Shown: positions 1-8,991 of the stretch, in pieces | Position numbering within the stretch: the first letter of the stretch is position 1 | Layout: each line of letters begins with the position of its first letter | Source of the DNA: an uncultured Mucispirillum sp. | Lineage (GTDB): Bacteria > Chrysiogenota > Deferribacteres > Deferribacterales > Mucispirillaceae | NCBI GenBank assembly: GCA_944324495.1 | Contig: CALUWN010000001.1 | Span: 62,001 to 126,000 of the forward strand | Length of the DNA: 64,000 bases | Reading direction: 5' to 3' | Notes under the pieces: model-generated | Told to the model about the DNA's origin: nothing | The model's database searches: none | The model's input: the letters and a program-made list of their open reading frames with translations, nothing else | Translations under genes and position numbers: made by a program

Positions 1-131
1 TACAGGACGTATTTTTATATAAAGAGGTTAAGGGAGCCACAGGAGGTGGTGACTTTAGTAAGCGAAAACGAATTCATTTCGTTTGAAGCGTTAATTATAA
101 AAATACAGGATGTATTTTTATATAAAGAGGT
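1..131. repeat. Structured element copy 1 with flanking direct repeats
   Basis: A 75-base core (29-103) lies between two copies of a 28-base sequence (1-28 and 104-131) that differ at one base. The right copy sits in a perfect 12-base inverted repeat (96-107 with 111-122) whose loop is GGA. The core has a small hairpin (stem 36-40 with 46-50, loop AGGAG), the string CTTTAGTAAGC at 53-63, then a second imperfect palindrome to about 91. The same layout recurs at 11824-11958 with different flanking repeats. The right copy also supplies the AAAGAGG ribosome site of the next gene. No protein coding is apparent. The window edge cuts the left side. Confidence 0.7.
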
Positions 132-136
132 ATAAT

Positions 137-1108
137 ATGTTGAATGTAGGCTTAATTGGTCTTGGTAAAATGGGTAAATATCACTTAAATTTATATGGTG
201 ATATAAAAGATGTAAAATTAGTGGGAATTTGCGATGCAAATGCTGAAGTTGTAAATGAATTAGCAGAAAAAACAGGTGTTAAAGGCTACACTGATTATAA
301 AGAAATGTTTCCATATGTGGATGCTATAACAATTGCCGCACCTACTCGTTTCCATTATGAAATTGCAAAAGAATGTTTACTTGCAGGTAAACATTTACTT
401 GTGGAAAAACCTATTACTACAAATTACGACCAAGCAAAAGAGCTTTTTGACATAGCTATATCTAAAAACCTTGTACTACACATAGGGCATGTTGAAAGAT
501 TTAATGGTGCAGTGCAGGAAATTAGAAAAATAACAGAAAACCCAAGGTTTGTAGAATCTAAAAGGGTGGCTCAGTTTAACCCGAATTTTAGAGCAGACAG
601 CATTGTTCTTGATTTAATGATTCATGATATAGATATTATATTAAACCTTGTTGGAAGCCCTGTAAAATCTATTCAGGCTATGGGCTCAAAAGTATATACA
701 GAGCTTGCTGATTTTGCTTCAGTAAATATAGCTTTTGAAAATGATACGGTTGCTAATCTTTTTGTCAGCCGTATGAGCCAGATAAAAGAAAGATACATGA
801 CAGTATATGAAAAAGACGCCTTATATAAACTAGATTTCACTACTCAGGATATAAACATATACCGCCAAGGGCAGACTCAGCAAACAATTAGCGATAAAGA
901 ATTAAGATATAAAAATGAGTTTATTCAAGAACGACTTTTTGTATACAAAGAAAATCCATTAAAAAGCGAAATAACTCACTTTATTAACTGCGTAACAGGA
1001 AAAACAAAAAGAACTGTTACTGTAGAGCATGATTTAGCATCATTAAATGTTGCTTTAAAAACAGATGAACTGTTACGAAAAGGCACTTTTGGCTATATTG
1101 ATTTATAA
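137..1108 (+). CDS. Gfo/Idh/MocA oxidoreductase, GnnA-like
   Basis: NAD(P)-dependent sugar oxidoreductase of the Gfo/Idh/MocA family, 323 residues. The N-terminal Rossmann fold shows GLIGLGKMG at residues 5-13, and the family EKP motif is at 90-92. The ATG at 137 was chosen because AAAGAGG lies 7 bases upstream; an upstream in-frame ATG at 110 falls inside the repeat. The next gene is a relic of LpxI, and in many Gram-negative genomes such an oxidoreductase sits with lpxA, lpxI and lpxB. This makes a GnnA-type role likely: oxidising UDP-GlcNAc at C3 for amide-linked lipid A. The substrate is inferred from context only. Confidence 0.75.
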   Translation: MLNVGLIGLGKMGKYHLNLYGDIKDVKLVGICDANAEVVNELAEKTGVKGYTDYKEMFPYVDAITIAAPTRFHYEIAKECLLAGKHLLVEKPITTNYDQAKELFDIAISKNLVLHIGHVERFNGAVQEIRKITENPRFVESKRVAQFNPNFRADSIVLDLMIHDIDIILNLVGSPVKSIQAMGSKVYTELADFASVNIAFENDTVANLFVSRMSQIKERYMTVYEKDALYKLDFTTQDINIYRQGQTQQTISDKELRYKNEFIQERLFVYKENPLKSEITHFINCVTGKTKRTVTVEHDLASLNVALKTDELLRKGTFGYIDL

Positions 1109-1122
1109 TATTTAGGTGGTAG

Positions 1123-1581
1123 ATGCCAGAAGAGTATCTTTTTAAAATAGATAAAAATTTTCGTTCAGGTAAAAAAGCAGGTAAGAAAATCATTATTGAT
1201 ATTTCTTATGGAGCTCATATTTCTTATGCTTTAGAACGAAATGATGCAGGGCAGACTGTTGTTGTAAAAAATAAAACTATTATGGCTGTAGAATCTTTTG
1301 AAGGAAAGTATGAAACCATTAAAAGGGGCAGCAGCTTATCAAACGGTAAGTCATGCGTTGTTATAATGAATAAACTATCCGTAAGTGATAAAGATAGGGT
1401 TGTAGTTAATGCAGAACTATTAAATCTGCTTGCTGATAATAAAGTTGAAGCTCTTGCTTTGGAAGAAAATATTTTTATAGAAAACATAGAAGATTTTAAA
1501 AAGCAGGCAGCAAAACAGAAAATTATATTATTATCTTTTAGTAAAGATGATGTTTTAAATCTTATGGGTAAAGGAAATTGA
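1123..1581 (+). CDS. LpxI C-terminal domain only (DUF1009-like), degenerate
   Basis: 152 residues that resemble only the C-terminal half of LpxI, the UDP-2,3-diacylglucosamine pyrophosphatase of lipid A synthesis, normally about 270-280 residues. The family pattern is visible as GQTVVVKNKTIMAVESFEG near residues 43-61, followed by an RRG-like segment (IKRGSSL) and an ALALEENI strand. The acidic stretch normally read as KPxQDxRxDxPxxG is altered here to a KLSVSDKDRVVV-type sequence, so catalysis is doubtful. It lies 14 bases after the oxidoreductase and touches the prepilin peptidase start, so it is translated in an operon. It could be a remnant or a repurposed domain. Confidence 0.55.
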   Translation: MPEEYLFKIDKNFRSGKKAGKKIIIDISYGAHISYALERNDAGQTVVVKNKTIMAVESFEGKYETIKRGSSLSNGKSCVVIMNKLSVSDKDRVVVNAELLNLLADNKVEALALEENIFIENIEDFKKQAAKQKIILLSFSKDDVLNLMGKGN

Positions 1582-2369
1582 TGGATATAATTATCTTAAT
1601 ATTTATAGGTTTAATTGGGCTTTCTTTTGGCAGCTTTATGAATGTATTAATTGTACGTGTTCCAAAAGATTTAAGTATAGTTAAGCCTTCCTCATACTGC
1701 CCACAATGTATGGAAGATTTAACTTGGAAAGATAATATACCATTATTAAGTTATATTTTATTAAAGGGCAGGTGCAGATACTGTGGTAAAAGAATACCTT
1801 TAATGTATCCTGTTACAGAATTAATTACTGGTCTGCTTTTTATAATGGTTTATTTAAAGTTTGGTTTAGAGCTGGACTTTTTTAAATATATTATTTTTGT
1901 TTTTTTGGTACTTACTGTATCATTTACAGATATTTATACATCTACTGATGAGTTTGATACAGGTATGATACCAACAGTTTATATTGCTTTGGGAATACTT
2001 TCAGGGCTTATTTTTGCTTTTATAGAAGGTTATTTATCTTACTATTTAGCAGGAATAGCTGCTGGATATTTAGTGCTTTTTTTCCCTGCCTACTTTTACT
2101 CTAAAATACGTAAAAAAGAGGGGATGGGTGAGGGCGATTTTATGTTTTTCGGTATGATAGGTGCTTTTTTAGGGCTTGGCTCAATACCTGCCATACTAAC
2201 AATGGCTGCTTTTTTTGGTATAGTTTCAGGTATATTGGTTATAATTTTTACAAAAGATAAAAATTACCCAATACCTTTTGCACCAATGCTTGGGGCAGCA
2301 GCTATTATATATATGTTTTTTGAAGAACTGCTTAATAGTTATAAATGGAGCAGTTTATTTATAAATTAA
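1581..2369 (+). CDS. pilD: Prepilin peptidase (A24, PilD type)
   Basis: Membrane aspartic peptidase that cleaves and N-methylates type IV prepilins or type II pseudopilins at the cytoplasmic face of the inner membrane. The N-terminal domain carries the zinc cysteines as CPQC (40-43) and CRYC (65-68). About seven hydrophobic segments follow. Catalytic aspartates are in the FTDIYTSTDEFDTGMIP region and in the GEGDFMFFG motif. The first of these is longer than usual, and the common lysine of GxGDxK is Met here. The start ATG overlaps the previous stop (TGATG). An in-frame TTG one codon earlier is less likely. No pilin genes are visible nearby. Confidence 0.85.
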   Translation: MDIIILIFIGLIGLSFGSFMNVLIVRVPKDLSIVKPSSYCPQCMEDLTWKDNIPLLSYILLKGRCRYCGKRIPLMYPVTELITGLLFIMVYLKFGLELDFFKYIIFVFLVLTVSFTDIYTSTDEFDTGMIPTVYIALGILSGLIFAFIEGYLSYYLAGIAAGYLVLFFPAYFYSKIRKKEGMGEGDFMFFGMIGAFLGLGSIPAILTMAAFFGIVSGILVIIFTKDKNYPIPFAPMLGAAAIIYMFFEELLNSYKWSSLFIN

Positions 2370-2386
2370 TGTATTGAGGTATATCG

Positions 2387-3565
2387 GTGGAAGATATAAA
2401 CACGCAGCTTGAATTAATCAAACGCGGTACAGCGGAGATTATTTCAGATGAAGATTTAATTGCAAAATTAAAAGAAAACAGACCATTAAATGTAAAAGCA
2501 GGGTTTGACCCAACTGCACCAGATTTACATTTAGGGCATACTGTAGTATTGCAGAAAATGAAGCATTTTCAAGAACTTGGGCATAATGTCACATTTTTAA
2601 TAGGTGATTTTACTGGCATGATAGGTGACCCAACTGGTAAATCAGAAACTAGAAAACCACTTACTAAAGAGCAGGTTATTGCAAATGCAGAAACATATAA
2701 AGAGCAGGTTTTTAAAATATTAGACCCAGAAAAAACAAAAATTTGCTTTAATTCAAGCTGGCTTGAGCCAATGACTATGAAAGAAACTCTTACATTAATG
2801 GCAAAATTTACAGTTGCTAGAATTATTGAAAGAGATGATTTCCAAAAAAGATATACATCAGGGCAGCCAATAGGTATGCATGAATTTATGTACCCTATTA
2901 TGCAGGGTTATGACTCTGTATGTATGAATGCAGATATAGAGCTTGGTGGTACAGACCAAAAATTTAACTTACTTGTAGGCAGAGACCTTTTAAGGCAATA
3001 TGGTAAACAAGCTCAAGTTGCAATCACTATGCCTATTATTGAAGGTATTGATGGCGTTCAGAAAATGAGTAAATCCCTTGGCAATTATGTAGGTATTTCT
3101 GAAAGCCCAAAAGATATGTTTGGAAAATTAATGTCTATTACTGATGACCTTATGTATAGATATTATACATTACTTAGTGATAAAAGCTTATCTGAAATTG
3201 AAAAAATGAAAAAAGAAATAGAAGAAGGCTCATATCATCCTATGCAGGCTAAAAAAGATTTGGCTAGAGAAATAGTTGCAAGATACCATGGCGCAAAAGC
3301 AGGAGTTGAAGCTGAAGAAGAATTTGTACGTATATTCTCAAATAGAAATACTCCTACAGATATTCAAGAGTATAAAATATCTGGCAGCTTTTTAGATATT
3401 ATTTTAGCTTTAAATTTTGCTTCATCAAAATCAGAAGCAAGAAGGCTTGCTGAGCAGGGTGGCGTACATTTTGAAAACGAAAAAGTCTACGATTTAAACA
3501 TCAGCCCAGCTCATGAGGGTATTTTAAAAGTTGGTAAAAGAAAATTTGCCAAACTTGTTAAATAA
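2387..3565 (+). CDS. tyrS: Tyrosyl-tRNA synthetase
   Basis: Class I tyrosyl-tRNA synthetase, charging tRNA-Tyr in the cytoplasm. HIGH is present as HLGH at residues 48-51 and KMSKS at 226-230. The C-terminal 60 or so residues form an S4 RNA-binding domain ([19 protein letters not shown]). At 392 residues it matches the TyrZ-like bacterial form. The start is GTG at 2387, 9 bases after a TGAGGT ribosome site. It lies 17 bases after the prepilin peptidase, so cotranscription is plausible. I see no T-box-like leader in the short gap. Confidence 0.95.
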   Translation: MEDINTQLELIKRGTAEIISDEDLIAKLKENRPLNVKAGFDPTAPDLHLGHTVVLQKMKHFQELGHNVTFLIGDFTGMIGDPTGKSETRKPLTKEQVIANAETYKEQVFKILDPEKTKICFNSSWLEPMTMKETLTLMAKFTVARIIERDDFQKRYTSGQPIGMHEFMYPIMQGYDSVCMNADIELGGTDQKFNLLVGRDLLRQYGKQAQVAITMPIIEGIDGVQKMSKSLGNYVGISESPKDMFGKLMSITDDLMYRYYTLLSDKSLSEIEKMKKEIEEGSYHPMQAKKDLAREIVARYHGAKAGVEAEEEFVRIFSNRNTPTDIQEYKISGSFLDIILALNFASSKSEARRLAEQGGVHFENEKVYDLNISPAHEGILKVGKRKFAKLVK

Positions 3566-3686
3566 AATAATCTAAATTAGTTTATTTTTATATTGTAATT
3601 TTTTATAATACATATAAAATACTGATTTAGTTAATATAGAAAGAAATAATTTTTATTTTAAGCTTTAAAGCAGGAGGCATATTACC

Positions 3687-4946
3687 GTGTCTATTGTTAG
3701 GCCTTTTAGAGGTGTTAGGTATAATACTGAACAAGTATTATTAAAAAATGTTATTACTCCACCTTATGATGTAATCTCTCCAGAAATGAGAGAAAACTAC
3801 CTTGCAAAATCACCATATAACGTGGTACAGATTGATTTACCTGTTGGCGGTGATGATAGATATACTGTTGCAGGCAACTTATATCGTAAGTGGAAAGAAG
3901 ATGGAATTTTACAAAAGGATAAGGATAAGTCTTTTTATCTTTATGAACAAGTTTATGAATATGGTGGTAAAACTTACGTTCGTTCAGGTTTTGTAGGGGT
4001 ACTTAAATTATCAGAATTTGGTAAAGGGCAGGTTTTCCCTCATGAAAAAACATTATCTGGTCCTAAAGTTGATAGATATGAACTTATGAAAGCATCAAAA
4101 GCTAATTTTTCACAAATCTTTGGTTTATATCAAGATAGTGAAAACAGGCTTGCAGGCCTATTTAATGATGTGAAAAAAACAATGCCTGCAGCTTCTGCCA
4201 TAGATGAAGCAGGTGTTAAACACTCTGTTTGGGCAATCAGCGATGAAGAAAGTATTGTTAAAATTGAAAGCTTTATGAGAGATAAAGCTATCTATATTGC
4301 TGATGGTCACCACAGATATGAAACAGCATTAAAATATAGGGATGATATGCGTGCAGAAGAAGGGCTCACAGAAGGCGAAGAACGCAATTATGACTATGTT
4401 ATGATGATGTTTGTAAACTTTATGGATGAAGGTTTAAAAGTATTCCCAACTCACAGGGTTATTGATGTGGCTGATGATTTTGATGATAAAGCATTTTTAG
4501 ATTATGCTTCAACTCTTTTTGAAGTAACTCCACTTGAAAATCAGCAGGCAGCAGATGAATACCTTAAAAATAATGTAGAAAATGCTGGTGCATGGGTATA
4601 TTATGGAAAACAAGGTATATATGGAATGAACCTGCTTGCAGAATCATATGAAAACCTGCACGCAGTATATAGAAAAGTAAGCACTTATTTGCTTGAAGAC
4701 GTAGTTCTTAAAGGCTACTTTAAATACAGTGATGAAAGGCTGCTTGCAAAAGCTGGTATCCATTTTATACAAACTTGGGATGAAATAAATGAATACAGAA
4801 AAGACCATTCTTCCGTTGCATTTATTTTAAATGGTGAGCATATGCAGTCTATTAGGGATGTGTCTGAAAGTGGGCTTGTTATGCCTCAAAAATCAACATA
4901 TTTCTATCCAAAACTTGCCACAGGGCTTTTATTTAACGATTTATAA
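3687..4946 (+). CDS. DUF1015 family protein
   Basis: Conserved cytoplasmic protein of the DUF1015 family, 419 residues, near the usual length. Family hallmarks are visible: the N-terminal PFRGVRYN, the TPPYDVI motif around residues 25-31, FPHEKT in the first third, and IADGHHRYETAL around residue 205. The biochemical role is not settled; the His-rich ADGHHRYETA motif suggests a nucleotide or metal site. The start is GTG at 3687, 6 bases after CAGGAGG. It has its own upstream gap of 120 bases and is followed by a strong hairpin terminator, so it is probably a single-gene unit. Confidence 0.85.
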   Translation: MSIVRPFRGVRYNTEQVLLKNVITPPYDVISPEMRENYLAKSPYNVVQIDLPVGGDDRYTVAGNLYRKWKEDGILQKDKDKSFYLYEQVYEYGGKTYVRSGFVGVLKLSEFGKGQVFPHEKTLSGPKVDRYELMKASKANFSQIFGLYQDSENRLAGLFNDVKKTMPAASAIDEAGVKHSVWAISDEESIVKIESFMRDKAIYIADGHHRYETALKYRDDMRAEEGLTEGEERNYDYVMMMFVNFMDEGLKVFPTHRVIDVADDFDDKAFLDYASTLFEVTPLENQQAADEYLKNNVENAGAWVYYGKQGIYGMNLLAESYENLHAVYRKVSTYLLEDVVLKGYFKYSDERLLAKAGIHFIQTWDEINEYRKDHSSVAFILNGEHMQSIRDVSESGLVMPQKSTYFYPKLATGLLFNDL

Positions 4947-4955
4947 AGAATATAT

Positions 4956-4989
4956 GCCCCCTGCTTATATTTATAAGCAGGGGGCTTTT
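4956..4989 (+). terminator. Rho-independent terminator
   Basis: A GC-rich inverted repeat pairs 4956-4969 with 4972-4985 (outermost GCCCCC with GGGGGC) and is followed by TTTT. It begins 10 bases after the DUF1015 stop and so ends that transcript. Confidence 0.9.
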
Positions 4990-5013
4990 GTATTTTCATA
5001 CAGGGGAAACTAT

Positions 5014-5310
5014 ATGAAAAAATATTTATTTGTAGTGTTATTTGTATTATTTAGCTTTAATCTATATGCATCAGAAAATGAATATACTATTAGCGAAAGC
5101 GAATATGGTGTTTTTTCAAGAGATTTCTTAAATGTAATAAATACAAAAAGTGGCAGCAGCTGTAATGTAAAGCTAAATAATAAGTTACTTTTTGCTGAAA
5201 ACTGTAACAGTGAAAATGAAATTAAATTAATATATTTTTCTAATCTTTCAGTAATAAATAATCAGTTTTATTTTATATTTAATATTAATAATAAAAAATT
5301 GCTGGTTTAA
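5014..5310 (+). CDS. Small exported protein, unknown
   Basis: 98-residue protein I do not recognise. The first 20 residues are a clear Sec signal peptide (MKKYLFVVLFVLFSFNLYAS, cleavage expected after LYA), so the mature product of about 79 residues should be periplasmic. It contains two cysteines (in SSCNVKL and AENCNSE) that could form a disulfide. The ATG at 5014 follows a CAGGGGAAA ribosome site. It lies just beyond a terminator, in a short gap before convergent panD, so its expression source is unclear. Confidence 0.6.
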   Translation: MKKYLFVVLFVLFSFNLYASENEYTISESEYGVFSRDFLNVINTKSGSSCNVKLNNKLLFAENCNSENEIKLIYFSNLSVINNQFYFIFNINNKKLLV

Positions 5311-5367
5311 TATCTTTATGCTTTAAAATTGTGATTATATAAGTTTAAATGTATTAATAAAGTCTAT

Positions 5368-5796
5368 TTAATATATTTTATTAATTTTAAACTGCCAGTC
5401 ATCATCACTAGATGATATAAAATCATATTCTAAAATTTCATCAATGGTGTTTACTTTACTGTCATGGTTAAAAGTAAGCACTTTTGCTTTACGGCTTGCC
5501 ATTTCATCATTAGTAACGTATTTAGAAAGGGAAATAATAACTTCATCACCAACTTGGCAGCTTCTAGCAGCAGCACCATTTAAGCAGACAACTCCACTTC
5601 CTTTTTCACCGGGTAATACGTAAGTACTTATTCTTGCACCGCTTGCTTTATTCCAAATATATACAAACTCCATTGGCCTAATGCCTGCTTTTTTTATAAT
5701 ATCTTCATCAATAGTAACACTGCCGTGGTAATGCAGGGCACTTTCTGTTATTTTTATACCATGCAGCTTAGCTGCTATTACTTCTATTAATTCCAT
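5368..5796 (-). CDS. panD: Aspartate 1-decarboxylase
   Basis: Pyruvoyl-dependent decarboxylase making beta-alanine for pantothenate and coenzyme A. The self-cleavage site Gly-Ser is at residues 25-26 in YHGSVTID, where Ser26 would become the pyruvoyl group. The segment LNGAAAR, typical of the family, follows near residue 73. At 142 residues it is slightly longer than the usual 115-130, with extra C-terminal sequence rich in acidic residues. It is divergent from the TSUP permease across a gap of about 100 bases, and no other pantothenate genes are nearby. Confidence 0.95.
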   Translation of the reverse strand: MELIEVIAAKLHGIKITESALHYHGSVTIDEDIIKKAGIRPMEFVYIWNKASGARISTYVLPGEKGSGVVCLNGAAARSCQVGDEVIISLSKYVTNDEMASRKAKVLTFNHDSKVNTIDEILEYDFISSSDDDWQFKINKIY

Positions 5797-5904
5797 TTAA
5801 TTTTAGCTCCATAAATAAAATTATTTATAAGATATATATTAAATATGAAAAGAAAGCAATTGAAATAATTATAAATTTGTATTATAGCATATGTGGGGGA
5901 AGAT

Positions 5905-6681
5905 ATGGAATATATTTCAGATTCATATGCTATATTAGCAATATTAGTATTTGCTTCATTTTGTGCTGGATTTATTGATAGTATTGCAGGTGGCGGTGGT
6001 TTTATATTAGTGCCTGCCTTAATGCTTGCAGGTCTGCCTCCTCAGGCTGCTATTGCTACAAATAAAGTACCCGCTGTTTTTGGAACAGCTACTGCTGCTT
6101 ATAACTTTATACGCAGTAAGAAAGTAATTTGGCCTATTGCTATTATTGGGCTTATTTTTGCTTTACTTGGTGGTGCTGTTGGCTCTAGATTAAACCAAGG
6201 AATATCAGTTGATGTATTAAATAAAATAGTACTTATGATACTTCCTATTGCTGCTATTGTTACATTTATACCTAAAAAGAATATGAAACAAAATGTAAGC
6301 AGTTTTTCTAAAAAAGAATTATATATAGCTGCACCATTTATTACATTTATATTAGGCATATATGATGGGTTTATAGGACCGGGAATGGGTACATTTTTAA
6401 TTATAGCCTTTTATTCTATATTAGGTATGGATATGGTTAATTCTTCAGCTGTTGCAAAAATAGTAAATTTTGCTTCAGGGCTTGGCTCTTTAGTAATGTA
6501 TTTAAAAGCAGGAGCTGTCATTATGGCAATAGGGCTGCCATTACTTGTAGCAAATGTATTAGGAAGCTATATTGGAAGTAAACTTGCCATTAAAAAAGGG
6601 CAGTCATTTGTGAAAATGATATTGATTGTTGTGTTTATCATTATGTTTGTATCTTTAACTATTAAAATAATTAATGGATAA
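5905..6681 (+). CDS. TSUP (TauE/SafE) family membrane permease
   Basis: Inner-membrane permease of the TSUP family, whose members move sulfite, sulfonates or related organic anions. Eight or so hydrophobic segments are visible. The repeated family signature appears as FIDSIAGGGGFILVPA near the N-terminus and as YDGFIGPGMGTFL in the second half. The start ATG at 5905 follows GGGGGAAG; a GTG four codons upstream overlaps that ribosome site. The substrate cannot be told from sequence, and the neighbours give no clear hint. Two hairpin terminators lie downstream. Confidence 0.85.
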   Translation: MEYISDSYAILAILVFASFCAGFIDSIAGGGGFILVPALMLAGLPPQAAIATNKVPAVFGTATAAYNFIRSKKVIWPIAIIGLIFALLGGAVGSRLNQGISVDVLNKIVLMILPIAAIVTFIPKKNMKQNVSSFSKKELYIAAPFITFILGIYDGFIGPGMGTFLIIAFYSILGMDMVNSSAVAKIVNFASGLGSLVMYLKAGAVIMAIGLPLLVANVLGSYIGSKLAIKKGQSFVKMILIVVFIIMFVSLTIKIING

Positions 6682-6705
6682 TAAACTATTTTCTATATAA
6701 TATTT

Positions 6706-6732
6706 AAGTAGGGTATTCATCCTGCTTTTTTC
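6706..6732 (+). terminator. Rho-independent terminator
   Basis: AAGTAGG pairs with CCTGCTT (one G-T pair) across a short loop and is followed by a run of six T. It lies 25 bases after the TSUP permease stop. Confidence 0.6.
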
Positions 6733-6846
6733 TTATCATACTATATTCTTTACAGTCAAATATGCTGATAATTTAAAATGATTATTGTATATAATAATGC
6801 ATTATATATTGTATTTTATAAGAATAATATATTGAACTTAGATAAT

Positions 6847-6890
6847 AAAAAAACCTTATCTCCTGCATAAGCAGGAAGATAAGGTTTATA
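6847..6890 (-). terminator. Strong hairpin terminator of the flavocytochrome gene
   Basis: A 16-17 base near-perfect inverted repeat (6851-6866 with 6871-6887, loop ATAA, one bulge) has a run of A on its left side. That reads as a U tract for the minus-strand transcript. It ends 19 bases beyond the flavocytochrome stop. Confidence 0.85.
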
Positions 6891-6908
6891 TGTGTAAAAT
6901 TTGATTAA

Positions 6909-8876
6909 TTATTTAGTAGCTAAAGCTTGAGTAGCAGCTTGTGTACCTGCTATTCTACCAAATGTAACAGTTTCAGAAATAGAGTTACCACCAAGTCTGT
7001 TACCACCGTGAACTCCACCAGTTACTTCACCAGCAGCATAGAAGTTAGGAATAACTTTGCCGTTATTATCTATAACTTGTGCATTAGTGTTGATTTTAAC
7101 ACCACCCATAGTGTAGTGGATACCCGGAGCAATTTCTATTGCAACATAAGGTCCTTTAGTAAGTTTTTTCTCTAAAGTATCAGCTTTTTTGCCGTATTTA
7201 TCTTGTTTAGTATCAACTGCTTTATTATATTCTTCAACAGTTGCTTTTAAGTTTTCAGCAGGCACATTGATGATTTTTGCAAGTTCATCTAAAGTATCAG
7301 CAGATTTAGCTAAATTAAGGTGGAAATAACCTTCAATTTGTTTTAAATCTTTACGGATATTATCATCAAGTACAAGGTAAGCAGTTTGACCTTTTTGAGC
7401 TAAAATAGCAGCAGAAACTTTATCACGAGTAGAAAGTTCATCAAAAAATCTGTTACCTTCATGGTTTACCATAATAGCACCAACACCACGTACCGCTTCA
7501 GTAATAAGTGTGCTGCTGCCTACAGCAATAGAAGGGTGAATTTGGATTTGTTCCATATCAACAAATGCAGCATTTGCTTCTTTAGCTAAATCAAGACCGT
7601 CACCAGTAGCACCCGGTTGGTTAGATGTAGTCATACCTTTGTAATCTGGTTTGTAAGAAACAACTCTATCAGCATTAGCTGAAAAACCACCAGAAGTTAA
7701 AATAACTGCTTTTGCGTGGATTTCATACATTCCTTTATGTTTACCGTCAATTACAGCACCATAAACAGCACCTTTATCATCAACTAAAAGTTTTACAGCA
7801 GGAGAGTTCACTCTAACATCAAGTTTTGATTTAACTGCATTATCTTTATAAACATTTACAAGGTAGCTGCCAACTGCTGCACCACCTTCTGGAGCATGAA
7901 ATCTTTTATTAGTTGCACCACCACCAAAGTTTACAGCACTTAATTTAGCACCGATAGAAGTAAGCCATGCCATAGAATCTGCTGAGTTATTTGCAAGAAC
8001 ATGTACTAAATCAGGGTTAGAAAGGTTTTTACCGCCTTTCATAGTATCTTGAAACATTGTTTCTGCATCATCTTCAATGCCTGCCGCTTTTTGGTAAGTA
8101 GTACCAGCTGCGTTCATACCACCTGCAGCAAGTTGAGAGTTACCACCTGTAATAGGCATTTTTTCAACTAATATAACATTAGCACCTTTTTCTTGAGCAG
8201 TTAAAGCTGAAATAAAACCAGAACCACCTGCACCGATAACTAATACATCAGTTTTTTCAACAATATCAGATTTTGCATTAGTAAAAGAAGCAATATCTAA
8301 TTTTTTAGGAAGAGGTTTAGCTCCTGCAAAACTGATTTTATTATCAAATGAGTGACAGTTGTTGCAGTACATACTAGATGGTTCATGACCACCGTGGCAA
8401 GCAGTACAGTTAATAGTACCTAAGTGGGAAGAGTGTGGGTCGATTTCTAAGTCTTTTGTGTATTCGTTAGAAACTTGTGCTAAATCACCATGGCAAGATA
8501 CGCAGTATGCATTAACAATGCTTTCAGCATCATCTAAAGTGCCAGCTTCACCGTGGCATTGTGTACATGTGATGCCAAATTGTTTCATATGGTCGCCTGC
8601 CATAAACTGAGCTTTATCTCCAGTATTATAAGCTGCATCTTTTTCTTTTTCTAATACATTAACAGTAATAAGTGGGTTTACATTAGGAAGTACCACATCC
8701 TGTTGTTCAACTGTAGTAGATTGTGTAGAAGTATTTTCTACTGGTGTAGCATTATCGCTAACTGCTTGATTTACAACTGCTGTTTGATTTTCAGTTGTTT
8801 CCGCAGGCTGCTGTTTTTTACAAGCAGCAAATGCAAGCAGTAAAATGCTTAGTAAAATTAAGAACTTTTTACTCAT
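6909..8876 (-). CDS. Tetraheme flavocytochrome c, fumarate reductase-like lipoprotein
   Basis: Periplasmic terminal reductase, 655 residues. A lipoprotein signal ends at Cys19 (LAFAAC). Four CxxCH heme sites follow at 104-108, 125-129, 157-161 and 171-175, then a FAD-binding domain from about 210 (VLVIGAGGSG). Residues that I recall as catalytic in Shewanella FccA (His365, Thr377, Arg402, His504, Arg544) have counterparts at His447, Thr459, Arg484, His587 and Arg627, with almost the same spacing. That favours fumarate or a close analogue over urocanate. The mature Cys suggests membrane anchoring, unlike soluble FccA. It is a single-gene unit with its own terminator. Confidence 0.88.
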   Translation of the reverse strand: MSKKFLILLSILLLAFAACKKQQPAETTENQTAVVNQAVSDNATPVENTSTQSTTVEQQDVVLPNVNPLITVNVLEKEKDAAYNTGDKAQFMAGDHMKQFGITCTQCHGEAGTLDDAESIVNAYCVSCHGDLAQVSNEYTKDLEIDPHSSHLGTINCTACHGGHEPSSMYCNNCHSFDNKISFAGAKPLPKKLDIASFTNAKSDIVEKTDVLVIGAGGSGFISALTAQEKGANVILVEKMPITGGNSQLAAGGMNAAGTTYQKAAGIEDDAETMFQDTMKGGKNLSNPDLVHVLANNSADSMAWLTSIGAKLSAVNFGGGATNKRFHAPEGGAAVGSYLVNVYKDNAVKSKLDVRVNSPAVKLLVDDKGAVYGAVIDGKHKGMYEIHAKAVILTSGGFSANADRVVSYKPDYKGMTTSNQPGATGDGLDLAKEANAAFVDMEQIQIHPSIAVGSSTLITEAVRGVGAIMVNHEGNRFFDELSTRDKVSAAILAQKGQTAYLVLDDNIRKDLKQIEGYFHLNLAKSADTLDELAKIINVPAENLKATVEEYNKAVDTKQDKYGKKADTLEKKLTKGPYVAIEIAPGIHYTMGGVKINTNAQVIDNNGKVIPNFYAAGEVTGGVHGGNRLGGNSISETVTFGRIAGTQAATQALATK

Positions 8877-8991
8877 ATGTCCCTTTCCTCCAATATATCT
8901 TTGACATATGTTATACTTATTTTATACAAAAATCAATAGCATATTTTTAAATTTTAAAGAAATTTTCTAGATATATAACAGTGTTTTATGG

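Noticed and set aside
1-131. CRISPR array or integron attC site
   Set aside because: Only two direct repeats occur, with one structured core between them. The core boxes do not match attC consensus (RYYYAAC/GTTRRRY pairing) and no integrase or cas gene is near.
4831-5310. A longer reading frame of 159 codons across the DUF1015 end and terminator
   Set aside because: It crosses a strong terminator and the end of another gene. The signal peptide and ribosome site place the start at 5014.
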